64,000 bases of DNA from Labia minor (GCA_963082975.1 OY720346.1:37475787-37539786), one strand, 5' to 3'; shown: positions 9,857-19,774, counted from the stretch's first letter. The notes: a model not told the origin generated them from the letters alone. Numbers and translations are program-made.

Positions 9857-12157
9857 GAGAAATATAACCTAAAAATTCAAAAGCAGGTAAGGAGTTATGA
9901 TGGATTAATTGTTAAAAAAGCAAAATTATTAAGTTCTTTGAATTTCTTAAAAAGATGTCGTGATCAAGATATTATACCAAAAGGCTTTTATATTAAGCGA
10001 GTTGTATACACAAAAAGAGCGACTAGCATATATAATAATGCTAGTTTGGCTCTGTTACGAGAACGCATCACAAATATCAGGCAAGTTTTATTTACATTAG
10101 ACACTGATTTATTCAATATATATAATAATCTAAAATCTGTTTTAACCCAGGAAGAAATTTCTTATTTGCAGCACGTATCCCAAACACACTTTAAATTTAC
10201 ACATAAAAAACAAACCGATATTCAAAAATCAAAATTTGATAAACTTTCATTCAATAAGACTAAAACATCTATTCAGAATTTTGATAATAACAAATTAGTA
10301 GTCAATCTATCAAATAAAAGTCTTGACAAAAATACCATCTCAGTGTTAGCAAAAGGACCAAAGTTCTCCATAGCACCGAATAAAATTCCAAAAATTGAGA
10401 TAGTTAGTTCAATTGAATCATCCTTATATAACTTACCAAACAACATTGCAGAGGAAATTAGATTTGATACGATTAACATACTGAAAAATGCTAAACCACC
10501 CAAACCAAATTTGACCAAATCTGAGATGCGTGCTCTGAAGGAAATTAGAAACGATGACTCTCTAAAGATTATCCCTGCCGACAAAGGTAACGCCACTGTT
10601 GTAATGAATACAGCGGATTATAAACAAAAAATGGAAAATATTTTGAATTCTTCTACCTACGAAATACAGAAAAAAGATCCAACGGATAAATTCTGTAGAA
10701 AACTAAAATCAATAATAAAGAATCTACCTATTGAGGAAAAAGATAAAGATAAATTAAAACCGAAAGATCCACAAATACCAAAAATATACGGTAATCCCAA
10801 AATCCATAAAACCAACAAATCTTTAAGACCAATAGTTAGTCAAATCAATTCAGTGACTTACAACTCATCAAAATATCTAGCACATTTGTTAAAACCATTT
10901 ACAGGTACTAATTTTTCATACGTTAAAAATTCCACCCACTTAGTAGAAATGTTATCAAAAGTAGAAATTACAAAAAATGATATATTGGTGAGTCTGGATG
11001 TGGACTCCTTGTACACAAATGTTCCTATTGACGAGACCATTGAGATTATAAAATCAAACATTACCTTAGATAAAAATACTCTCGAATTAATAGAATTTTG
11101 CCAAAAATCTACATACTTTATTTATGATAAAAAGATTTATAAGCAAAAAGAAGGATGTGCTATGGGTAGTCCACTAAGCCCAGTATTCGCTAACATATTC
11201 ATGGAAGAATTTGAATCAAAATTGGTCAATAATGCAATAAAGAAACCAAAACTGTTTCTTAGATATGTGGATGATATTTTGATGATTTGGCCTCATGGTA
11301 AGGATTCTTTAGTTAAATTTGTAGAAGCAGCAAATAATTTACATAAAAATATAAAACTAAGCGTTGAATGGGAAATAAATGAAGAGTTACCGTTTCTTGA
11401 TGTATTAATTAAAAAGAAACAGAATAGATTAAGGTTTGATATTTTCAGGAAAACAACTCACACCAACAGATATATCCACGCAGATTCCCACCACCATCCA
11501 TCACAAAAATATGGAGTGATAAAAACACTGCACAAAAGAGCCGAAGAGATATGCTCAAATGAAAACATTAAAAAAGAAAAACAACGATTGAAGGAAGCTT
11601 TCATAAACAATGGCTTCTCGGAATATGAAATTAGGAAATTCAGTAAAACAAAAAAGACAGAAATCAAAAATGAAAATGAAAAACCAATATACAGATCACA
11701 AATAACATTACCTTATATAAAAGGAACAACAGAAAAAATAGCGTCAAAATTGAGGAAACACAACATCAGAGTAACATATAAACCTCATAAACAAATGTCT
11801 TCTCTCACCTCAAATATAAAAGACAAAATTAAAAACGAAAATAATGGAGTTTATAAGGTAACTTGTGAATGCAAAAAAGTATACATTGGTGAAACAAGTA
11901 GAAAGATTTCTACAAGACTGTCTGAACATGAGAGAGCCATTAGATTGAAACATCCAAATCAATCAGCAATTGCAGAACATGCCTTAACAACAGGACATAA
12001 AATAAATTTAGATAATGTAGAAACACTTCATATTGAAAATAATTGGTGGAAAAGAAAAATAAAAGAATCTATAGAAATTGATAATCATCCCAATAATATT
12101 AACAAAGAGGATGGATATAGACTTAATAAGATGTGGAACATAGTGTTGGATGAGTAA
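9743..12157 (+). CDS. PLE reverse transcriptase with GIY-YIG endonuclease, complete copy
   Basis: An 804-residue protein expected to nick target DNA and reverse-transcribe the element RNA in the nucleus. The first 38 or so residues are encoded within the terminal block and are rich in Asn, Tyr and Phe. Next comes a basic N-terminal region, then reverse-transcriptase motifs: IPADKGNATVVM, a PKIYGNPKIHK and SLRPIVS region, catalytic Asp at about 419 in SLDVDSLYTNV, MGSPLSPVFANIFMEEFE, and YVDD at 508-511 with both Asp present. A thumb/linker region follows. The C-terminal GIY-YIG endonuclease has GVY at 702-704, YIG at 714-716, then R and H in TRLSEH and a Glu in the KIKES stretch. Two Cys (VTCEC) lie between GIY and YIG and two His follow (AEHALTTGH), the CCHH arrangement known for Penelope-type GIY-YIG domains. 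No frameshift or stop, and all catalytic residues recognised are present. The start at 9743 is the first ATG after the predicted initiator; a second in-frame ATG is at residue 15. Confidence 0.93.
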   Translation: MYNYFNLINNFIQIMWSFNKNSLNNYQNNHKSFNKYIYEKYNLKIQKQVRSYDGLIVKKAKLLSSLNFLKRCRDQDIIPKGFYIKRVVYTKRATSIYNNASLALLRERITNIRQVLFTLDTDLFNIYNNLKSVLTQEEISYLQHVSQTHFKFTHKKQTDIQKSKFDKLSFNKTKTSIQNFDNNKLVVNLSNKSLDKNTISVLAKGPKFSIAPNKIPKIEIVSSIESSLYNLPNNIAEEIRFDTINILKNAKPPKPNLTKSEMRALKEIRNDDSLKIIPADKGNATVVMNTADYKQKMENILNSSTYEIQKKDPTDKFCRKLKSIIKNLPIEEKDKDKLKPKDPQIPKIYGNPKIHKTNKSLRPIVSQINSVTYNSSKYLAHLLKPFTGTNFSYVKNSTHLVEMLSKVEITKNDILVSLDVDSLYTNVPIDETIEIIKSNITLDKNTLELIEFCQKSTYFIYDKKIYKQKEGCAMGSPLSPVFANIFMEEFESKLVNNAIKKPKLFLRYVDDILMIWPHGKDSLVKFVEAANNLHKNIKLSVEWEINEELPFLDVLIKKKQNRLRFDIFRKTTHTNRYIHADSHHHPSQKYGVIKTLHKRAEEICSNENIKKEKQRLKEAFINNGFSEYEIRKFSKTKKTEIKNENEKPIYRSQITLPYIKGTTEKIASKLRKHNIRVTYKPHKQMSSLTSNIKDKIKNENNGVYKVTCECKKVYIGETSRKISTRLSEHERAIRLKHPNQSAIAEHALTTGHKINLDNVETLHIENNWWKRKIKESIEIDNHPNNINKEDGYRLNKMWNIVLDE

Positions 12158-12580
12158 AATTTGTCAAATTAAATTAAATATAATTAATCTAATGTGTATT
12201 TGTGTATATATCTTGATTATGGAAATAATTTAGTATCTTCATTTTAGAGACATAATGCACTATCATACTTCTTGATTGTAAACGCTTGCTTTGACAATTG
12301 CTGCTGACTTCATGTTGAGATTAAGAATTGGCGGTAAAAATTGGAGCCAAAAATTGGCGCCAATATCACTGCCTATATAAAAGGTGACGTGTCCCGACAT
12401 GCATCAGTCCGCTTGAATCGGAGCAAGCGTACGGTTACTTGAAAACGACTGCAGAATAAGCAGTTGAAACGTTGTACAATTATTTTAATTTAATAAATAA
12501 TTTTATACAAATAATGTGGTCTTTTAATAAAAATTCTCTTAATAATTATCAAAATAACCACAAAAGCTTTAATAAATACA
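12158..12580 (+). repeat. PLE terminal block (pseudo-LTR), right copy
   Basis: Repeats 9429-9851 with no difference noticed. It carries a full TATA/initiator promoter (TATA 12374-12384, initiator 12404-12409) that points into the flanking repeat. Ends at the right target duplication. Confidence 0.85.
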
Positions 12581-12593
12581 TTTATTTTATTTA
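12581..12593. repeat. Right target-site duplication of the PLE (13 bp)
   Basis: TTTATTTTATTTA, identical to 6443-6455. From here the interrupted family-A repeat continues with TAATATATAGCTGAAG as in the intact copy at 14441-15058. Confidence 0.75.
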
Positions 12594-13112
12594 TAATATA
12601 TAGCTGAAGTAGCCGGCGTTGCCGGCGTTATCTGAGGCTGTGACGTCATGAAGGGCTGGGCGGTGGGTGGTATAATTTTAAATTAAGAAAAACATAATGA
12701 AGATGATTTTTCCCGAGGATAAAACCAATACATTCGTGGTGATATGTAAAAAAATCTCCTTATGTGAAATTTGGTGCGAAAATAACCCTTCCCTTCTTAT
12801 CGTCGATCGCTAATACTACCACTTCCGGTTTCCGGATTTGCACCAAAAGTTGATCAATTCATCCCACTGATGCATTAAGTAAATATACCAAATTTCATCA
12901 AAATCCGTTAAGCCGTTCAGGCTGTACACATCTATACGGACGGACAGACGGACAGACGGACGGACAGACGGACAGACGGACGGACAGACATCATGCTAAA
13001 AATACTTTTTTCTGTTAAGAAAATGCATGATTCGTGGAGATATGTAAAAATCTCCACATGTGAAATTTGGTGTGAAAACAATACCTCCCTTACTATCGTC
13101 GGTCGGTAAAAA
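12581..13112 (-). mobile_element. Family A repeat, right piece of the copy split by the PLE
   Basis: Continues the copy begun at 6297. It has the ACTTCCGG core, the ACCAAATTTCATC phrase, an expanded GGAC/AGAC tract (about 12937-12988) and the subterminal repeat CGTCGGTCGGT at 13097-13107. A minus-strand frame (12932-13261) reading through the tract is simple-sequence translation, not a gene. Confidence 0.8.
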
Positions 13113-13390
13113 AGCTTATCATAAGTTATTAACAAAAAATGTATAAATAAAAAACTAAAAATAAATTTAAAAAAAAACACCCAGTCTTTACGATTAATAT
13201 CAAAATTATCCTTATTTCCTATCTTTTTTTTAATATTTATAAATAAAATAAAATATTTCATAAAAATCTATAAATTTCATAAAAATAATATTAATTGATT
13301 AAAGATATACCTGTATATCATCCTACTCATAAAAATAAAAGTAAATAAAAACAAATAAATAAATAAAAAAAAATTAAAATATCAAACATT

Positions 13391-13524
13391 AAAATTTAAC
13401 TGTTATCATGAAATACATTAGTATTATCTTTTTTATTAAAATTAATATATTAAATTTAAAATTTAACTGTTATCATGAAATACATTAGTATTATCTTTTT
13501 TATTAAAATTAATATATTAAATTT
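13391..13524. repeat. Tandem duplication, two 67-bp units
   Basis: AAAATTTAACTGTTATCATG begins at 13391 and again at 13458, and the whole 67-bp unit repeats with no difference noticed. Recent local duplication of AT-rich spacer. Confidence 0.85.
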
Positions 13525-13679
13525 AATTTTAATATGTAATACTTCAAATTTTATTAAAATGTTAGTGTTCAGTAAATATAATAAAACATCTATTAAATGA
13601 AAAATAGAAGGGAGGTTATTGAATTTTTTTTTTAAATTGAGTGGTAGATTTAGGAATTTAATCGAGATTGTGGGATATT

Positions 13680-14000
13680 CTAGAGGGTGGGGAGTTGGGG
13701 GGGGGGGGTATTCTTAAAGGCCATTAGATAAAATATTTCAACAGCATTGTGCTGAGACCCCAATGGTGGGTATCGTCATAAAAACAAATATTGATCGTAT
13801 AAAATTGCTATCTGAGAGGTCTCGGGGCGAGAAATGGCTGCCATCCAAGCCATTCGCCGTCGTCGACATCGGATCATCTTTCCCGGATACCGATGTGTCA
13901 GACATGTGGCGAAGAAATGGAAACGAGACAGCAAAAAAAAAGGAGAAAAAGGGGATGAGAATGGAAATGTCACAAAAACAATCAAATGAAGATGTCTAAA
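13680..14000. other. G-rich motif and GC-richer unique island
   Basis: Starts with GGG-T-GGGG-AGTT and a run of 12 G (13685-13708), a G-quadruplex-type sequence. Then comes mixed-composition unique sequence at 13740-13960. Open frames on both strands (13763-13999 plus, 13776-13985 minus) overlap and match no family. It could be regulatory DNA; an exon is not excluded. Confidence 0.35.
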
Positions 14001-14440
14001 ATTATACTTACCATTGGAGGAAATGTACTATACAATGAGAAGGATTACCATGTCAATCCATTTATCCACTTCAAGACAGAGGGGTGTGGAAATTTAAATA
14101 AAAAAAACTCAATACTTCGCATAAAATCAAATCAAAATAAATTAACTAAATTAAAGAATTAATTATTTTTCATTTTTTTTTATTTTATATTATTATTTAT
14201 TTATTTATTTTGTTCTCTCTATTTTACCTTATAGAAGAGTAAAGTGACAAATAATAATAAAAAAATTTTCAAAAGAAAAAAAATTAAGACAGATTTCTTA
14301 TAACAATAATAGAACAATATTTATCCATTCATTCTACTAGTCCGCTTTTTGGGTTTGGAGTACATATACAAAATATACAGGGACAAGTCAATAATTTCGT
14401 GACTTTGAACAGGTGAATGAAACAGGTTTTTAGATAAAAA

Positions 14441-15058
14441 TAAGTTGACCTGTGGCCAGGTCCGAACCGACCGACGGTTTGAAATAAATTAATTTCCAGC
14501 TACAGAAACAATTTAATGTAATGTAATAAAAAACAGATATGGATAGAACATAAATATTTTTAATTTTATTTTATTTATAATATATAGCTGAAGTAGCCGG
14601 CGTTGCCCGTGATCATAATACGGAGGCTGTGACGTCATGAAGGGCTGGGTGACGTCATATAATTTTAAATTAAGAAAAACATAATGAAGATGATTTTTCC
14701 CGAGGATAAAACCAATACATTCGTGGTGATATGTAAAAAAATCTCCTCATGTGAAATTTGGTGTGAAAATAACCCTTCCCTTCCTATCGTCGATCGCTAA
14801 TACTACCACTTCCGGTTTTTGGATTTGCACTAAAAGTTGATCAATTCATCCCACTGATGCATTAAGTAAATATACCAAATTTCATCAAAATCCGTTGAGC
14901 CGTTCAGGCTGTACACATCTATACGGACGGACAGACATCATGCTAAAAATACTTTTTTCTGTTAAGAAAATGCTTGATTCGTGGAGATATGTAAAAATCT
15001 CCACATGTGAAATTTGGTGTGAAAACAATACCTCCCTTACTATCGACGGTCGGTAAAA
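14441..15058 (-). mobile_element. Family A repeat, intact copy (equivalent of the empty PLE site)
   Basis: Terminal stem-loop GACCTG-tggc-CAGGTC (14447-14462), subterminal repeats ACCGACCGACG (14466-14476) and CGACGGTCGGT (15044-15054, one mismatch). The stretch TTTTATTTTATTTATAATATATAGC near 14566-14586 is uninterrupted here and marks where the PLE inserted in the sister copy. The GGAC tract is short (one or two units). A mariner follows directly. Confidence 0.75.
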
Positions 15059-15439
15059 ATACTTTATTTTTCAAAGTAGTCTCCTTTGAGTTCTATATAC
15101 TTCAATTTTTTTATCCCTTCCAAAAAATAAGATTTGTCGAGGACATCAAAATAGATATTTGTGCCGATACCCCCCTTGAAACCCACGGTTTTGACTGCTG
15201 TCTCTGGCGTGTTGTGATGGATCCACGTTTCATCCACGGTTACTAAACTGAAATTCACCTTTTTCCATTTTTTCTCAAATCACGAAGTAATCTCTATTAA
15301 TGGATGTTAAACAAAAACTAAAAGACCGAACTGGTTTTAATTCCGACAGGAGTCAGCTGATAGATGAAAGGAGCATTGTTGCCATTTCTTTTAAGAGACG
15401 GGAAATTCAAAAAGTCTTATGGACCTGCCCTTCTACATA
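15059..15439 (-). mobile_element. Deleted mariner with transposase fragment containing DETW
   Basis: The minus frame 15064-15258 reads VTVDETWIHHNTPE, the region of the first catalytic Asp in mariner transposases. It then jumps to the C-terminal IYFDVLDKSYFLEGIKKL, so the middle, including the second and third catalytic Asp, is deleted. The right end (ACCTGCCCTTCTACATA) is a decayed copy of the family terminal repeat; the left terminal repeat is missing. Dead copy of the main mariner family of this window. Confidence 0.8.
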
Positions 15440-16735
15440 CGATACAATGATTACATTTATCTATAAATATAAATTTACAAATTTACACATAGATGACTCC
15501 TAACACCAGATTTTTTTCACAAACTGGAATTTCACCTGCTGACTCGAAAAAACTGGACTGCTTCTCTTCTTTTTTTATTTTATAATATTAATTTATATTG
15601 GTACGTTGTAGTAAATTTTAACGTATTTGAATCCTTGAAATCATAGTCCTTAATTATTTTTCGAATTGAAGTAGAATTTTCAGTATCATTTATTATTTCT
15701 TTAATAAACGTATTTTATAGATGTATTTAAGATTTATTAAATATAATGTTGTACAACATTATATAAATAAATAAATAAATTTTATATAATAATAATAATA
15801 ATACTCTTATCTCACTGTACTCCTCAAGAAATCTCATTTTATACGTGAATTAAATATAAAATGATACAGTAGAGATAGAAAGAGATATTGTTTGTGTGTG
15901 TGGGGGGGGGGGGGAATGAGAAAAAGTGATGTGTTTCACTTTATTTTCGAATAAAGTTCGATTTTTTTTTAATAGTAATAAACATCCATTCAAATCTCTG
16001 TTTTTTATGACATGTTACCCCGCCTATAGATTATTTATTAGGTATTTTCGTTCTCTTCAGTCTTTTATATATAACATATAGAGTATATAAAAATGTAATT
16101 GGTTTAATACTATATTCATATGAATTTAAGGTAGAATAGTGAAAGTTATGAAGATATTATTACATATTAAAAAAAATGTTAAAATAACTTTTGTGGGTGA
16201 AGATGTATATACACCTGAATATAAATATAAATATGAAGTTAAAAATTATCCATTTTTATAATCTTAAGTCTTATTAATTTCTAGATATACTTATCGATGT
16301 GTAATTTGAAAAATATTTTTATTTTGAATATTATATAATTAAACAACTTTCTATTAAGCAACATTTTTTATTCATACATATATCATAACAAATGACAAGT
16401 TTTGGGGTCAAACTTGCTTGTTCCCTTGATCAGTGAATAATGTGGTCCTAATATCTTTATATATATATATTACTACTAGTATATATATATATATATATAT
16501 GGCTAGAAATATAATTTGATTAATTCAACCTTCAGTTGAATCTCATCATCTTGATTCGAATCAACAATAAATGGGTTGTTGAATAGATGATGTCTTTGAA
16601 CTGTCTATTTAATTGATCAAAAATAGATTTCTGGCTAAATATATACTCTAATTTTGTAAAAATAAGAAATTTCTTATATAGATACATATTATTTTAAAAT
16701 TAATAAAATTATTTTCCTTTTAAGTTTAAGCAGCA
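15440..16735. other. AT-rich spacer with simple repeats
   Basis: No gene or element recognised. Contains a run of G at 15902-15914 and (TA)n at about 16457-16500. Confidence 0.5.
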
Positions 16736-16737
16736 TT

Positions 16738-16955
16738 TATGGATCAAAGAAAGATGAGGTCACTGGGGAATGGCGGAGACTGCATAACAAGGAATTGCAT
16801 GACCTCTATGCATCTACAGACATAAAAATAAATTCAAGAAGGTTGCGAAGTTAGGACACTTTGTAAGAATGAGTGATATTCGGGTGACGCCTGTTATCAT
16901 GAAGTAAAGGGGCTTATCTCGTCAAAATTATTATCCAAGGGAATAATAATTAAAA
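16738..16955 (+). pseudogene. Two scrambled LINE reverse-transcriptase fragments
   Basis: The first piece (about 16738-16870) encodes the LINE C-terminal segment KDEVTGEWRRLHNKELHDLY. The second (about 16885-16955) encodes an upstream segment around ACYHEVKGLISSKLL. They are in the wrong order relative to other copies (26560-27350), so they are two separate fragments or a rearranged copy. The second is cut off by the Helitron end at 16956. Confidence 0.65.
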
Positions 16956-18215
16956 CTAGCTGCTCCGAGCGCCTACGGCGCTCTTCACACCTAGGCGGGG
17001 GTTCCGCCCCCTGTACCCCCGAGTGATACAGTATTTGGTTGAAAGTCTGTATGTAAAAGGTTTTCATCAATTTTGTTTCAATCAGTATAAGAAGATAAGA
17101 CATGTATTTGTTTTCTTGTAAAATATATTTTAATTTAATCAGTAAATTAATTAAATATTATTATTGTATATGTTATATTTATCTAACTCTGTGTCTCTAC
17201 AGTTTTCGAAAGTTCTTAGCCGCAGCATCCACATTGCTCTAAGCGTCCCTATCCTGAGCTACAACCAAATCCTACCCTGTCCCATCTCTCCCATGTCCGA
17301 TCCTTCATTGTCCACCCACCTTGGTCCTTTGTCTTCCACCGGATGTTTCCCAATCGGTTTCTCCCAATTTCTAGTTTCTCCAATTCAAACCACGTCCCCT
17401 TCCCATCCCAGCCTTCTCGATTTTATAACCTTAACTATACCTGGACATTATTTCTCGTTATGCCATCTCCGCCACCCCCTATGACCTCATCTTCTTTTGG
17501 CCTATAAATGCTCCGAACAATATTAATCTCACAAATACTCTAAATCTACTCTCGTCTCCCAGAGTCATTGATAGGGTGACCAAACGTCCCGTCTTTAGGT
17601 GCTGTGTCCCAAAAATGTCTTCGGGACAGCCTACTTTTTTTCAATATTTAGGACATTTCGTAATTTTTTTTTTCAAATTTTTTTCAATTTAGTTCTAAAA
17701 AAAAGGTATACCGTTTGTCCCGGTTTGGTGTTTTCGAAATATGGTCACCCTAGTCATCGATCAACATTAAAATAATTGTTTTATATATTTTAATTTTAAT
17801 CCTCTTTGATGAGATAAGCCCCTTTACTGCATAACAGGCGTTACTCAATTACAACGTCGATTTAAATTCTTCTCGAATATTATTATCCTTCGTGATTAGA
17901 GATCTTAAGTATTTAAATATTTATACTTTTTCAAATTCTACATTTTGTATGTTAATTGTATGTAAGTCGTATCCGTAGCATAATTCTTGAATTTTTTTGT
18001 TTAATTACATTTCGGTTGATTTTTCCCCAATTTCTCTAATCACATGTCTCCTCTTCCAGTCCAATTCATTTACCTGGCTTAAGAAATTTTTTAAAACTTT
18101 AAATAGAGGGAGAGAGAGAGGTTATAATTATATATATATATATATATATCTGTTTCTATGACAACAAAAAAGTAAACAAATTACATACATACAAACACTC
18201 TCCTTTAAATATATT
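16956..18215 (-). mobile_element. Helitron-like element (copy i) carrying LINE sequence, split by a hAT MITE
   Basis: The 3' terminus in reverse is CTAG (16956-16959) next to a hairpin (GAGCGCC-tac-GGCGCTC type, about 16967-16983) and flanked by A on the left, i.e. CTAG then T on the element strand. The other end resembles the 5' end of copies at 25700 and 39456 (ACAAACACTCTCCTTTA at 18191-18207) but its last bases are degraded. Inside, minus-strand LINE reverse-transcriptase sequence runs from about 18080 to 17190, with stops and frameshifts. A MITE sits at 17572-17752. Confidence 0.65.
17572..17752. mobile_element. Short hAT-type MITE (181 bp)
   Basis: Terminal inverted repeats TAGGGTGACCA / TGGTCACCCTA. 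Flanked by an 8-bp duplication with one mismatch (GTCATTGA at 17564-17571, GTCATCGA at 17753-17760); 8-bp duplications are typical of hAT. It interrupts LINE sequence within the Helitron copy. A relative is at 19911-20140. Confidence 0.75.
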
Positions 18216-18345
18216 TCTGGAAAATGGAACACCCGCAGCTCAGCTCAGGAGTTACCTAATATTCTAATTTCTTTTTTATTTTTCATCATTTGAGGAACCC
18301 TTCACCTCAGAAAAATTTGGTTACCTTACTCCCCTTGTATTTTAG

Positions 18346-18386
18346 GCTCTGGAGTTTGCATACAGACGGACACTGCCGTATTAAAT
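18346..18386 (-). repeat. Fragment of a repeat 5' end shared with 57046
   Basis: The complement reads CTATATATTTAATACGGCAG and ends in ACTCCAGAGCCTAA, matching the start of the family-B copy at 57046 over about 45 bp. The rest of that repeat is absent here. Confidence 0.5.
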
Positions 18387-18399
18387 ATATAGATAAGAA

Positions 18400-18610
18400 A
18401 ACCTTCTACCTCTTACCTTCTAATACGGATATCGTTGAATATTTGAACTCAAATTGAGAAAAATCAAATAAATCAAATATCAATATAAACCATTACATAT
18501 TTTTCTTTTTCATTTTTTTTATTCTGTTTGATTTCATCCTCATCATCATCAGCATTTCATTTTTGTTTTATATTTATATACTTTTCAAGATTTACAAGAT
18601 AATATTTTTA
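18400..18610. repeat. Diverged paralogue of 58410-58600
   Basis: Shares a 16-base identity ACGGATATCGTTGAAT (18425-18440 and 58435-58450) plus scattered similarity over about 180 bp (TTTGATTTCATC against TTGATTGACTTCATC). No transposon termini are seen. Confidence 0.4.
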
Positions 18611-19000
18611 GAAAAAAAAAGAATTATTAAACTTAAAAAGAAAATCGTTATTTACTGTTTTTTTGAAAAGAATAAAACAATAATATTATTTAGAACGAAC
18701 TTAAAATAAAGATTATTTTTTATTTACCATGTCTCTTGGAATTTTAAAAAACATCCCTTTGGATTTATTTTTTCATTTTGTTAAATATAAAAAGTTAAAA
18801 AAAAAATAGCACCAGAGAAAATAAATTTTCATTAAAAATTTCTTCTTCCTCTTAGGCTGTGTGTGATTTTTTTTAAACAAATTACATTAACATTCATTTC
18901 AGGTATTATTATGATCTTAAGATAAAACGGTTTCTAAAAATATTTCTACTCATGGTAGTAAAATCCTTTTTTGTTTTTAATTTTAATCCTGAAATAATCT

Positions 19001-19320
19001 TTACCGACCGACGATAGTAAGGGAAATTTCACATGTGGAGATTTTTACATATCTCCACGAATCATGCATTTTGTTAACAGAAAAAAGTATTTTTAACATG
19101 ATGTCTGCCCTTCGGACCGTCTGTCCGTCAATTGTGTATCCGTATAGATAGCTTGATCGGCTGAACGGATTTTGATAAAATTTGGTTTATTTAATTAATG
19201 TATCAGTAGCATGAATTCATCAACTTTTGGTGTATATCCGGAAGCCGGAGGTGGTAGTTAACAAAGTATTAATTTTATATTCATTGTCTGAAATTTTTTA
19301 TTACATTAAACTAACTGGTG
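19001..19320 (+). mobile_element. Family A repeat, 5' piece, split by a SINE
   Basis: Starts with subterminal repeat ACCGACCGACG (19003-19013), then the fixed segments of family A in the opposite orientation to 5503-6125. It breaks in a (TA)n tract and resumes at about 19640-19705 with CGTGGTCGG and the stem-loop CTGTG-cctgga-CACAG. Confidence 0.6.
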
Positions 19321-19340
19321 AAATAATATATATATATATA

Positions 19341-19612
19341 TAAAACCTCTGACTTTGTACGTCCTACGCAAGGACAACGCCTATCAAGCCGGTTATATCA
19401 ATTGAGGTGTCCTATTATCCTCTCAACCTTTACCTTGATTTTTTTGATCGGAGGCACTATCAAGTAGCTTTTCCCCAATGTTGTTCCCGGAGGCTGGGTT
19501 GACTCCATCCCATAGACCCAGCTAGGGAAATTCCCTTGCCAGGCCCGGGACTTGAACCCGGGACCATGTGAATGTGTGGCAGGTTCGCTACCCGCACATC
19601 CAATGATGCCTC
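19341..19612 (-). mobile_element. tRNA-derived SINE
   Basis: On the minus strand a box-A-like TAGCGAACCTG (19590-19580, 10 of 11 positions fit) is followed 32 bases on by box B GGTTCAAGTCC (19558-19548), which lies in a T-arm-like CCGGG-ttcaagt-CCCGG. These are the internal RNA polymerase III promoter elements of tRNA genes. No full tRNA cloverleaf or acceptor stem is present, and unrelated sequence continues for about 200 bp downstream, as expected for a SINE. It is inserted in the (TA)n tract of a family-A repeat; TA-runs flank both ends. Confidence 0.75.
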
Positions 19613-19774
19613 ATACATATATATATATATATATATATAAAGTTGTTTTTAATTATTTTTAAATCCGTGGTCGGTTCTGTGCCTGGACACAGCTCATTTT
19701 TTAAATCAAATTAATTTTGTTAAAAGATTATAACTTACTATTTATTTTCCTTGGGATAATATAAAATATCTAAT

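Larger units (their letters stand above)
6456..12580 (+). mobile_element. Penelope-like retroelement, composite tandem insertion
   Basis: A 6.1-kb insertion with three parts: an inverted 3' fragment (6454-7196), a 5'-truncated forward copy (from 7198), and a complete forward copy, followed by a third terminal block (12158-12580). The tandem period is 2729 bp: 7198-9856 matches 9927-12585, with one base difference noticed in the part compared (7268 C against 9997 G). Head-to-tail copies with an inverted piece at the left are characteristic of Penelope-like elements, whose repeated ends are called pseudo-LTRs. Near-identity of the copies and intact frames argue for a recent insertion. It split a family-A repeat. 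Confidence 0.92.

Noticed and set aside
6845-11667. Antisense frames of 67-107 codons inside the PLE
   Set aside because: They occur at identical offsets in both tandem copies and are shadows of the reverse-transcriptase frame; the 70-codon one at 6845-7057 is the inverted C-terminus.
12937-12990. CRISPR-like short repeats
   Set aside because: Contiguous microsatellite without spacers, in a eukaryotic transposon.
12932-13261. 109-codon minus frame with SVRPSVRLSVR repeats
   Set aside because: Translation of the GGAC/AGAC tract in a family-A repeat.
13763-13999. 78-codon forward frame as a small gene
   Set aside because: A 69-codon antisense frame covers the same bases, the C-terminus is a purine-tract translation, and no motif is present.
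19541-19600. A genuine tRNA gene on the minus strand
   Set aside because: Box A, box B and a T-arm are present but no acceptor stem or convincing anticodon arm; the sequence continues as a SINE body.
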